This document shows, piece by piece, positions 1 to 7,254 of a stretch of DNA of 64,000 nucleotides. The first letter of the stretch is position 1; each line of letters starts with the position of its first letter. The translations under genes were made by a program, and so were the position numbers. The stretch spans positions 124,001 to 188,000 of the forward strand of contig CAZFQS010000002.1 in NCBI GenBank assembly GCA_964521285.1, written 5' to 3'. This DNA is from G020354785 sp964521285. Its GTDB lineage: Bacteria > Bacteroidota > Bacteroidia > Bacteroidales > UBA10428. The notes beneath the pieces are model-generated. The model saw nothing but the letters and a program-made list of their open reading frames with translations, searched no databases and was not told the origin of the DNA.

Positions 1-288
1 CAGATAATTCTTATAAAGTTTTGCAAGAGGAATTGTCATTTTAGCCGGTTTTATTTCTTTTGGCTGGTAGTCTATATCTATTCTAACCGGTAAGATAGAA
101 TAATTAAATGTTGGAGTAACAGTTACAGAATCGTCAATTACAGGGAGACTGTTTATTTTATACGCATCAGATATTGTTGGTTCATAAGGCTTTATGACTA
201 TTACATCCCTGCTTATCTGTTGGGACAATAAATCATATCCTGTAATGATAAAAAATATTACTATCGATATTTTTATTATTAACTTCAT
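1..288 (-). CDS. Partial exported barrel-like protein (N-terminal 96 codons)
   Basis: The first 96 codons of a gene that runs off the left edge; the frame is open with no stop to base 1. It begins with a clear signal peptide (basic start, hydrophobic IVIFFII stretch, then LLSQQ). The mature part starts with a VIVIKPYEPTISDAYKI-like stretch. From memory this resembles the N-terminus of Bacteroidota outer-membrane proteins often encoded after large TPR proteins, but too little is present to confirm a barrel. It lies 51 bases downstream of the TPR gene on the same strand, so the two probably share a transcript. Exact function is unknown. Confidence 0.6.
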   Translation of the reverse strand, partial: MKLIIKISIVIFFIITGYDLLSQQISRDVIVIKPYEPTISDAYKINSLPVIDDSVTVTPTFNYSILPVRIDIDYQPKEIKPAKMTIPLAKLYKNYL

Positions 289-339
289 ATCCGGCGAATA
301 ATAATTTAATTGTTACTTTTAAAACTTTATTTTTTATAT

Positions 340-3300
340 CTACTCCTCTCCAATATTTATCTCTATATCCTCCTGTTCAGTTTTTTGTTCAACAGCCTGT
401 TGCTCTTTAACCAGTTTTTCCTTTTTTTCTTTTGCCATCGATATAATACCATCTTCTGAATTTTCGTAATAATCAATAATGCTTTGAAGTGTCTGTATTG
501 CCTGAAAATAATCTCTCCTGGAAGCAAATATGTCTGACCAGAGAATAAAACTTTTAGCCATCCAGTATTGATGAGGAGTTGTTCTTTCAGTAAAATCAAA
601 TATTTCTTTTTCGGCTGTTTCCAGTTCCCCTCGTTTAAAATATATCTCTGCCATTCTGAATTTTGATTCTGCGCCTTCACTACTATTCACTTCAACAGCA
701 ACTTTTTGAAACTGCTCTAATGCTAACATCAATCTTTCACTGGCATATAGCGATTTTGCCAGTATAAACCTTGCTTCCCGTTCCAGGGCATCTGAAACCT
801 TTTCAGTGTTAATAACATTCCTTGCAGCTTCAATAGCATTAGTATAGTCATTAATATTATAATAACAACGCATCAAACCTGTTCGCGCTTCCAGTAAATT
901 GCTTTTTATTTCTGTCACTTCCTCGAGTTTTTTATAATAATTAATTGCCAAAGAATAATCTTTAAGTTTGAATTTTATCCTTGAAGCTCCTAACAATGCC
1001 TGTTCGGTATAAATATTCTTCGGATTGCCAATAACGTAATCGAAGGATTTCATCGCTTCATCATACTGATTCATCCGGTAATTGCAATCTCCCTTATAAA
1101 AATGAGCATCCAGGATAAAACTGCCATTTGTATACTTCTCAATATAGTTTTTAAAACCCTGCGATGAACGGTCACAATCACCTGACATATATAGTTTCTC
1201 TGCAGTGATATAACTTAATGAATCCTGTTCTCTCAAATCAACTTTTGCAAAATCTCCCAGGTTATTAACATAATCGAAATAAGCATCTATATTATTCATA
1301 TCAACATAAATGTTCTTGATACCTTTTAATGCACTCTGGGCCTCATCAGTCCCTGGATAATCATTAACGACTCTCTTGTAAAGTTTTAATGATTCCTGAG
1401 CCCTGTCAGTGTTATAATAAATCAGTCCTAACTTAACCAAAGACTTACTTACATAACTGCTATTAGGAAATTCATTTACTATTCTTTGAAAATTTGGTAT
1501 GGCCTTTTCAGGTTGATGTTGTGATAAATAGCTTTCTCCAATCTCATAAAGTGCGTCATCAGTAAAAGCCGAATTTGGATAGGTACCTAACAGCTGATTC
1601 AGATTCTGAATTTTTTCTTCGAATTTATTAATAACACCCAATGCCAGGCTTTTTTGAAATATGGCATAATCAACATCAGTATTACCGGCCTTTATACTTC
1701 TGTCATAAAAATCTATAGCTGCATAATAATCAGTCTGTATAAAATAGCAATCACCGATTCTGTTAAGTGCATCTCCAACTCTTTTAGTCTTATTTCCTTT
1801 CATAAATCCCGTATATTTTCTAAACCATAGTGCAGCATCAGAATAATTCTTCTTCTTAAAATAAGAGTATCCCAGGTTATAATGCGCAAGATTAAATTCC
1901 TGCTGGTAATAAGATACCGGCATACCGATAAATTTCTTATAATCAACAATTGCCTTATCATAATTCTCCAGTCTGTAATATACTTCACCCCGCCAGTAGA
2001 ATGTTAGAGCATATAATTTACTATTCAAACTGCCATACTTCAATGAACTGTTGAATAATTCTATGGCATCATCAAATCTTAAATTATTAAACAGTTCAAG
2101 GGCTCTGTAATAGGAAATCTTCTGGTAAGCCTTCTTTATATCATCATTCTTATTTTTTATTCTGTCAATAGATGATAATGCCATCCTGTAATTTTTAGCA
2201 TTGAGATACGCCTGCATCAGGTAGTTATAGGCCTCATCGGTTCTCTGCGAATTCGGGTAAAGACTTATATAATCGTTAAATGCCTGAATTGCTTCATTAA
2301 AGGGAGAATATGACAATTCGTAAGTTACCAGGGCATAATTGAACAGTGCGTCTTCTTTAATTTTCGGATCATTATCCATTTTTGATGCGGAAGCAAAAGC
2401 CATTCTTGCCTGGTGTTTTTTATCAAGTTTTAAATAACAGTCGGCAAGATGATACATGGCATTATGACAAAGAAGCGAATTTTCATCTGAGAGTTTACTG
2501 AAAATTTCAGCTGCCTTGTCAAATTCGCCCGACTTATAATATGCATATGCCAGCTGGTATTTATCCTCTTTGGTTACGGCGCCGGCATTTTCATTATAGT
2601 ATTCCAGGTAAGGGACAGATTCTTTATAACGATTCAGCATGTAAAATGAAACCCCTGTAATTCTTGCCACTTCGGCATGTCTTGATTTAGCGACTGTATC
2701 AAGCAATCCCGGAGCATATTCAATTACTTTCTCATATTTCTTCTGAAGAAAATATATCTGGGTTATATAATAAGGAACTATTGGCGAAAATGTCTTATCA
2801 CGTGAAAGGCGTAAAAATCCGTTTAATGCAGTCTGGTAATTTCCCTGGGTGTAGTTTATATGTGAATAATAATAAATAGCCAGCGGTGAAAATTTGGTAT
2901 TTTTATCTTTAATTTCATTAAATGCCAGCCTGGCGTTCTCCAGATCATCCTTCTTAAAATAACAAAAGCCGGCTTTGAAACTACATTCTGCAGATTCATT
3001 GTCGCTAAGCGCGTTCTTGTTAATCCTGTTATAATATGATAAAGCCTTGTTGTATTTTTTCAGCTCGTAAAAATATCCTGCCAGATTATAATAAGCTTTG
3101 TCCACCAGCGGATTTTCAGGATTATCTTTAATGAATGAATATGTCAAATACTCGGCATCTTCATTGAATAATTTAACAGCGCATAATGCGGTATAGTATT
3201 GGGCTTTGGACTTTAGGACTGTACTTTGACTTCCATAATAATCATATGCCTTCTGAAAAAAATCCTGGGCAGCACCATAATTTTCCTTCTCAAACAATTC

Positions 3301-3417
3301 CATTCCCTTCCTGTAGTATCTGTCTTCGTGAGTATGTTGTGAGGTTTGTTGTGAAAAGGTGACAGTCCTGAATACAAAACTGTAAATCAATATTTGTAAT
3401 AATGGTTTAACACTCAT
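340..3417 (-). CDS. Large exported tetratricopeptide repeat protein
   Basis: About 1025 residues, almost wholly TPR repeats with recurring A-Y-Y-K/N and YP-S/T-A spacing, from about residue 35 to 980, and an acidic, charged tail. I prefer the ATG at 3417 over one eight codons upstream (3441), because it gives a normal signal peptide (MSVKPLLQILIYSF, cleavage near TFSQQ). TPR solenoids are protein-binding scaffolds. With an export signal and a barrel-like gene directly downstream, an envelope assembly or transport role in the periplasm is a reasonable inference, not shown by sequence. No enzymatic motif is visible. It is transcribed away from ftsE. Confidence 0.8.
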   Translation of the reverse strand: MSVKPLLQILIYSFVFRTVTFSQQTSQHTHEDRYYRKGMELFEKENYGAAQDFFQKAYDYYGSQSTVLKSKAQYYTALCAVKLFNEDAEYLTYSFIKDNPENPLVDKAYYNLAGYFYELKKYNKALSYYNRINKNALSDNESAECSFKAGFCYFKKDDLENARLAFNEIKDKNTKFSPLAIYYYSHINYTQGNYQTALNGFLRLSRDKTFSPIVPYYITQIYFLQKKYEKVIEYAPGLLDTVAKSRHAEVARITGVSFYMLNRYKESVPYLEYYNENAGAVTKEDKYQLAYAYYKSGEFDKAAEIFSKLSDENSLLCHNAMYHLADCYLKLDKKHQARMAFASASKMDNDPKIKEDALFNYALVTYELSYSPFNEAIQAFNDYISLYPNSQRTDEAYNYLMQAYLNAKNYRMALSSIDRIKNKNDDIKKAYQKISYYRALELFNNLRFDDAIELFNSSLKYGSLNSKLYALTFYWRGEVYYRLENYDKAIVDYKKFIGMPVSYYQQEFNLAHYNLGYSYFKKKNYSDAALWFRKYTGFMKGNKTKRVGDALNRIGDCYFIQTDYYAAIDFYDRSIKAGNTDVDYAIFQKSLALGVINKFEEKIQNLNQLLGTYPNSAFTDDALYEIGESYLSQHQPEKAIPNFQRIVNEFPNSSYVSKSLVKLGLIYYNTDRAQESLKLYKRVVNDYPGTDEAQSALKGIKNIYVDMNNIDAYFDYVNNLGDFAKVDLREQDSLSYITAEKLYMSGDCDRSSQGFKNYIEKYTNGSFILDAHFYKGDCNYRMNQYDEAMKSFDYVIGNPKNIYTEQALLGASRIKFKLKDYSLAINYYKKLEEVTEIKSNLLEARTGLMRCYYNINDYTNAIEAARNVINTEKVSDALEREARFILAKSLYASERLMLALEQFQKVAVEVNSSEGAESKFRMAEIYFKRGELETAEKEIFDFTERTTPHQYWMAKSFILWSDIFASRRDYFQAIQTLQSIIDYYENSEDGIISMAKEKKEKLVKEQQAVEQKTEQEDIEINIGEE

Positions 3418-3627
3418 TAGATCAATATTTGATATTTGCATAAAATTACAGATTAAAAACGATCAATACCGGCAGAATATTTCCTTTTAATTAACAGAAA
3501 AGTGTTAATTATACAGTTTGATATTAAAATAAATATACAAAACAGTTATACAGTTGATTTTTATTATTCTGGCACAAAATATTTACAATGAAGTAAAATC
3601 AGACTTACAATACTTCTTCTAAAATGT

Positions 3628-3635
3628 TATATTTG
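3628..3635 (+). promoter_or_regulatory. Candidate Bacteroidota -7 box for ftsE
   Basis: TATATTTG matches the Bacteroidota TAnnTTTG -7 consensus and lies about 80 bases before the ftsE start, in the divergent gap 3418-3713. No good TTTG -33 box is at the usual spacing. Nothing else was recognised in this gap. Confidence 0.4.
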
Positions 3636-3713
3636 CTAAAAGAATAATCTCAGATAAGGATTAAGGATAAAAGATTAAGTGTTTAATATACAATATTGTA
3701 AAGTAGAAATACA

Positions 3714-4421
3714 ATGCAGAATAATAATATTATCAATTTCAATAAAGCTTCAGTTTTTCACGATGATCACCTGGTCTTATCAAATGTTACTTTTAAGGTA
3801 ACCAAAGGAGAATTCGTATACATCATTGGCAGGGTAGGCAGCGGAAAGACCAGCCTGATAAAGACCATAAATGCAGAATTGCCTCTAAAGGTCGGAACAG
3901 CAAATGTAGTAGACTTTCAGTTGGATACAATAAAAAGAAAACAAATCCCGCAATTAAGAAGAAAACTTGGCATTGTCTTTCAGGATTTTCAGTTATTAAT
4001 TGACAGAAATGTTTATGACAACCTGTTATTTGTATTAAAAGCCACAGGGTGGAAGAACAAGGAAGAAATTGATGAAAGGATCAAGGAGGTGCTTGGTAAG
4101 GTCGGACTTGAATACAAAGGATACAAAATGCCGCACCAGTTGTCAGGAGGTGAGCAGCAGCGTGTGGTTATTGCCCGTGCTTTGCTTAACAATCCTGAAA
4201 TAATTCTTGCCGATGAACCAACCGGCAACCTTGATCCTGAGACTTCCGAAGGTATAATGAAAATCCTCAGGGAGATAAGCAGTAACGGGCGGGCAGTTAT
4301 AATGGCAACTCATAACTACCCACTACTAAAAAAATTTGATGCCCGCACCCTGAAATGTGAAAACGGCAGCCTCTCGGAAGTAGAAAAAACCTCGGAAATA
4401 GATTTTAGTACGTTGATATAA
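3714..4421 (+). CDS. ftsE: Cell division ABC ATPase FtsE
   Basis: A 235-residue ABC ATPase of the FtsE/LolD/MacB group. Walker A is GRVGSGKTS (about 39-47, with RV instead of the common PS), the signature LSGGEQQR is at about 143, Walker B IILADEPTGNLD at about 164, and the H-loop ATHNY at about 198. FtsE pairs with FtsX at the division site to control peptidoglycan hydrolysis. The length and the NFNKASVFHDDHLVLSNV opening fit FtsE. No ftsX is adjacent, which is common in this phylum. A GC-rich palindromic repeat follows directly after the stop. LolD-type is the main alternative. Confidence 0.85.
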   Translation: MQNNNIINFNKASVFHDDHLVLSNVTFKVTKGEFVYIIGRVGSGKTSLIKTINAELPLKVGTANVVDFQLDTIKRKQIPQLRRKLGIVFQDFQLLIDRNVYDNLLFVLKATGWKNKEEIDERIKEVLGKVGLEYKGYKMPHQLSGGEQQRVVIARALLNNPEIILADEPTGNLDPETSEGIMKILREISSNGRAVIMATHNYPLLKKFDARTLKCENGSLSEVEKTSEIDFSTLI

Positions 4422-4495
4422 AGAGGGGGACAGCACCCTGAAGTCGTAAATAGCTAAATATCAAACAGAAAAACAGTCAGGGCGCTGGTCCCTCT
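4422..4495. repeat. REP-like palindromic element, copy 1
   Basis: Left arm 4422-4441 (AGAGGGGGACAGCACCCTGA) and right arm 4477-4495 (TCAGGGCGCTGGTCCCTCT) form an imperfect inverted repeat around an AT-rich loop. It is far more GC-rich than its surroundings and fills the gap between two convergent genes, where it could end transcription from both sides. The right-arm core GGGCGCTGGTCCCTCT is matched 14/16 at 21691-21706, so this is a dispersed family and not a one-off hairpin. Confidence 0.7.
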
Positions 4496-4499
4496 ATCT

Positions 4500-6125
4500 T
4501 CATTTCACAACCACCTTTCTAATATGTATTGCATCAACCTGCCTAATCTTTACCAGGTACATCCCTTTTGAACATCCTGATAAATCGATCTGTTCAACAA
4601 AATGTGCATTAGTGTTTGTGTATTCATTCTGATAAATGAGTGCACCGGTAATACTAAAAATCTCAATTTCGAATCCATGATTACCTGTGTTACCTATTTC
4701 AATATTTAAAATATCATTGGTGGGATTAGGATAAATATTGGTTATTGGGGCTCGAATATCTTCTATACTAGTTGGCTCTTGAACAAGAATAGAAATAGTG
4801 TCGGTCCAGAATTTATAACCATTACTGGAAATATCAACCAGAATGGGAATCTGAGTATTCACAGGACATTCTTCAGCGATATTTATTATATATACGTTAT
4901 CGGATGTTGAATTCTCACCAGCTGCTATATTGCCAAAAGCACGACTGAAATCATACGTGCTGACCAATGTATCAAGGCTAATTAGTTTTGCTTCTATATT
5001 TGTAGCTGTCAGCATTGAACCGTTATTCTTAAGTGTTAAATCTAATCTAATACGATCACCTGGATTGGGTTCTGTGTCAGTGCCAGTAAATGTATAGCTT
5101 TCAAAATCAACTGGACCAATTGTGGTGAATCGTACCGATAGAGGGCAATTTTGTGTAGTACCCAGATTAAGGTCATGGGTCACAAGTTCCACTATATATA
5201 CATCTTCTGGTTCTGGCAATCCTGATAACATTTTTTTGTTACCCCACATGTTGTCAGAGGAATTTCCATCACCATGCAATCCATCATCATACAATTGTAT
5301 TGTATCTGTAAATGCGGATTGAACTCCCTGAATTATAGCATAGACATTTGCAGGGTTGTTTTCCGGATTGCTCATACTGGCCCTGACTGTTAATGTATCG
5401 CTATGTGGTTGAACAAAAAATGGATATACTTCCAGAGAATGTGCATAAGCAGCATCAAGAGGATTCTCATACCATACTAAAGCGTTTTCAACTCTTGAAG
5501 TAGGAATTATATCAAAATCACCATCAAGGTCAATATCATAAGCAAAAACGACATTAACTGCATTGTAATTATTATCTATAATATTTTTAGCCCAGTTTTG
5601 CCCACCATCCTCGTTTATAAACAGGACAACATCATTTGCATCAATATCATTTACGACTATATCCATATACCCATTATTATCTATATCAACAATATACAGA
5701 CACCGGGCTTTTAACAGATCAGTACTTATAGTATGTTTGGTCCAGGTTTGCTCGTTTCCATCGTTTTCATACCATGCTACATCTGCATTATTGCCTGTCG
5801 CACCCTGGGCTGCCGCTGCAACGTCCATGTCTCCGTCATTATCGATATCACCAATACTAGCCATAAACGTTCCGTACATGCTATTATCTACGATTATTTC
5901 GGTCCAGTTGTTGTCCGGCAGGTTATTCTTATATAAGACAACTTTGTTGAAATTAGCTGCTGCTTTTACTACATCCATATCACCGTCATTATCGATATCA
6001 TCAACTCTTACAAAACAAGTATATGCGATACTTTCATCAATGTTATGACGTTCCCACTGACCGAAGACAGGGGAAAGAATATTAAGAAGAGTTACTGCTA
6101 AGGCTAAGGTTAATTTTGTTTTCAT
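4500..6125 (-). CDS. Secreted VCBS/FG-GAP repeat protein with type IX (type A) sorting domain
   Basis: 541 residues. A signal peptide (MKTKLTLALAVTLLNILSPVFGQ) is followed by at least four D-I-D-N-D-G-D-M-D-V type repeats (about residues 30-210), the calcium-binding VCBS/FG-GAP motif. A beta-rich middle section follows. The last ~85 residues are a type A Por secretion sorting domain: IYPNPTNDILNIE near the start, GMYLVKI and RKVVVK at the end. It should be exported by type IX secretion and attached to or released from the surface. No catalytic site was seen. Its promoter region is a near copy of that of the next gene (6434-7009), which suggests control by the regulator at 7255-9153. Confidence 0.85.
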   Translation of the reverse strand: MKTKLTLALAVTLLNILSPVFGQWERHNIDESIAYTCFVRVDDIDNDGDMDVVKAAANFNKVVLYKNNLPDNNWTEIIVDNSMYGTFMASIGDIDNDGDMDVAAAAQGATGNNADVAWYENDGNEQTWTKHTISTDLLKARCLYIVDIDNNGYMDIVVNDIDANDVVLFINEDGGQNWAKNIIDNNYNAVNVVFAYDIDLDGDFDIIPTSRVENALVWYENPLDAAYAHSLEVYPFFVQPHSDTLTVRASMSNPENNPANVYAIIQGVQSAFTDTIQLYDDGLHGDGNSSDNMWGNKKMLSGLPEPEDVYIVELVTHDLNLGTTQNCPLSVRFTTIGPVDFESYTFTGTDTEPNPGDRIRLDLTLKNNGSMLTATNIEAKLISLDTLVSTYDFSRAFGNIAAGENSTSDNVYIINIAEECPVNTQIPILVDISSNGYKFWTDTISILVQEPTSIEDIRAPITNIYPNPTNDILNIEIGNTGNHGFEIEIFSITGALIYQNEYTNTNAHFVEQIDLSGCSKGMYLVKIRQVDAIHIRKVVVK

Positions 6126-6200
6126 GATTATTTGATTTAAGGTTTATTAATAATCGATTTAATGGGCAATTAGCCTTCTTATATTAAAAATTACTTAATG

Positions 6201-6208
6201 TAAAGTTA
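6201..6208 (-). promoter_or_regulatory. Candidate -7 box of the secreted VCBS protein gene
   Basis: On the minus strand TAACTTTA matches TAnnTTTG at 7 of 8 positions. It sits 83 bases upstream of the start codon, exactly the offset of the TAACTTTG box before the 6434-7009 gene. No TTTG -33 box is present, which fits an activator-dependent promoter. Confidence 0.5.
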
Positions 6209-6216
6209 AGGCTAAT

Positions 6217-6340
6217 AAATCCCTGATAATTAGCACTATCGTCTCAATCTTTGGTGCAATTTGGATGAAAATTGTGGAATTTTGGTATTCTGGTAGAATC
6301 CGGTATAATAATCCGGATTAAGCAGTAAATTTAAGTTCAG
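6217..6340 (-). promoter_or_regulatory. Duplicated upstream regulatory element, copy 1
   Basis: About 124 bases upstream of the 4500-6125 gene that closely match 7101-7235. A 26-base block (6230-6255, core GCACTATCGTCTCAATC) is identical in the two copies, and the element begins 92 bases before the start codon in both. It lies just upstream of the candidate -7 box, where an AraC-type activator would bind. The gap 6126-6433 holds this element, the box and the terminator of the neighbouring gene, and no coding sequence. Confidence 0.65.
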
Positions 6341-6355
6341 CACTCATTCCAGGCA

Positions 6356-6386
6356 TAAAAAAACCGCCTGGCTTAAGGGCGGTTAA
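6356..6386 (-). terminator. Rho-independent terminator of the 6434-7009 lipoprotein gene
   Basis: On the minus strand AACCGCC and GGCGGTT form a seven-pair GC-rich stem with a nine-base loop, followed by a run of T. It starts about 50 bases after the lipoprotein stop codon. Confidence 0.75.
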
Positions 6387-6433
6387 TTTTAAATGTTTAT
6401 GTACTTTTAGTAACTATTCTCCTGCCAGAGTCA

Positions 6434-7009
6434 TCAGTTTATCCGAAATGTACCGGGAGCAGTTTCAGGTACAGGACCAATAACTGTTCCATCAGGGAGT
6501 GTTATAAATTGCCAGGTTATAACACCACTCATGTGTACATTGCGACCCAGCCACTCTTCAAATGGATCAGCTGCTACGTCTATTTCACCGTTCATAACGT
6601 ACTTGGTAGGATCGGGGGGCTTATTTGCCAGAACAGTAACACCAACATCAGGTCCTCCCAGGACAACGGTTTCATCTGATAAATCGTAGATTTCGAAGTA
6701 TTCCTCGAAAGGACTTGCCTGTGAATAATCTCTGAAAGGGCTGAGGTGGTAGAATCTCATATTATATGTACCATATCCTTCAATAGTTATTGTACCTACC
6801 CATACGGGATCATCGGGCACCTCAGCTAATAAGTCAAAATATAAATCCATTGTGCCTGTGAGGTTGGCTGATGGTTTTTTAGCACTTTTCAAACGGGTTG
6901 CTACCTGATCACTTTGATCTGACCCGGAAGTCAAAAGATTGTCTTCTGAGCAACCAAGAAAAATAATGGTTGCTCCGATAACCAAAAACATTAAAATTGA
7001 ACGTTTCAT
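6434..7009 (-). CDS. Lipoprotein of unknown function
   Basis: 191 residues with a lipoprotein signal peptide: MKRSILMFLVIG then IIFLGC, Cys20 being the likely lipidated residue. The tether (about 21-50) is Ser/Lys rich. The rest looks beta-rich and has no motif that I recognise. It is preceded by a strong AGGAGG ribosome binding site, followed by a good terminator, and sits alone between the secreted VCBS gene and the regulator gene. Its promoter is duplicated at the VCBS gene, so the two products are probably made together. It may be an envelope target or ligand of the system; this is inferred only from context. Confidence 0.75.
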   Translation of the reverse strand: MKRSILMFLVIGATIIFLGCSEDNLLTSGSDQSDQVATRLKSAKKPSANLTGTMDLYFDLLAEVPDDPVWVGTITIEGYGTYNMRFYHLSPFRDYSQASPFEEYFEIYDLSDETVVLGGPDVGVTVLANKPPDPTKYVMNGEIDVAADPFEEWLGRNVHMSGVITWQFITLPDGTVIGPVPETAPGTFRIN

Positions 7010-7014
7010 AGTTT

Positions 7015-7020
7015 CCTCCT
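7015..7020 (-). promoter_or_regulatory. Strong Shine-Dalgarno site for the 6434-7009 gene
   Basis: AGGAGG with five bases to the ATG fixes the start at 7009. Canonical Shine-Dalgarno sites are uncommon in Bacteroidota; the only other clear one noticed here is at 9451-9456, in the same gene group. Confidence 0.7.
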
Positions 7021-7084
7021 TTTTTAAATTAATAATTAGTGATTAATTGTCAAGATGCTTTCTCGAATTAAAAAACAATTAATG

Positions 7085-7092
7085 CAAAGTTA
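7085..7092 (-). promoter_or_regulatory. Candidate -7 box of the 6434-7009 lipoprotein gene
   Basis: TAACTTTG is a full match to the TAnnTTTG consensus on the minus strand, 83 bases upstream of the start codon. No -33 box is at normal spacing; the conserved element 7101-7235 occupies that place instead. Confidence 0.6.
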
Positions 7093-7100
7093 CAACCAAC

Positions 7101-7235
7101 AAATCCCTGAAACTTAGCACTATCGTCTCAATCTTTGGTAAATTTGGTGTGAAAATTGTAGATTTATGGTAATCTGGTATATTCCTGTATAATAAACGGA
7201 TTTTATTCCAGCTAAAGAAGTAAATTCAGATTCGG
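7101..7235 (-). promoter_or_regulatory. Duplicated upstream regulatory element, copy 2
   Basis: About 135 bases that match 6217-6340, including the identical 26-base block at 7114-7139 and shared AATTTGG, GAAAATTGT and CTGTATAATAA-like blocks further upstream. It lies between the lipoprotein gene and the end of the regulator gene. Confidence 0.65.
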
Positions 7236-7254
7236 ATTAAAGTAATTCTTGGCG

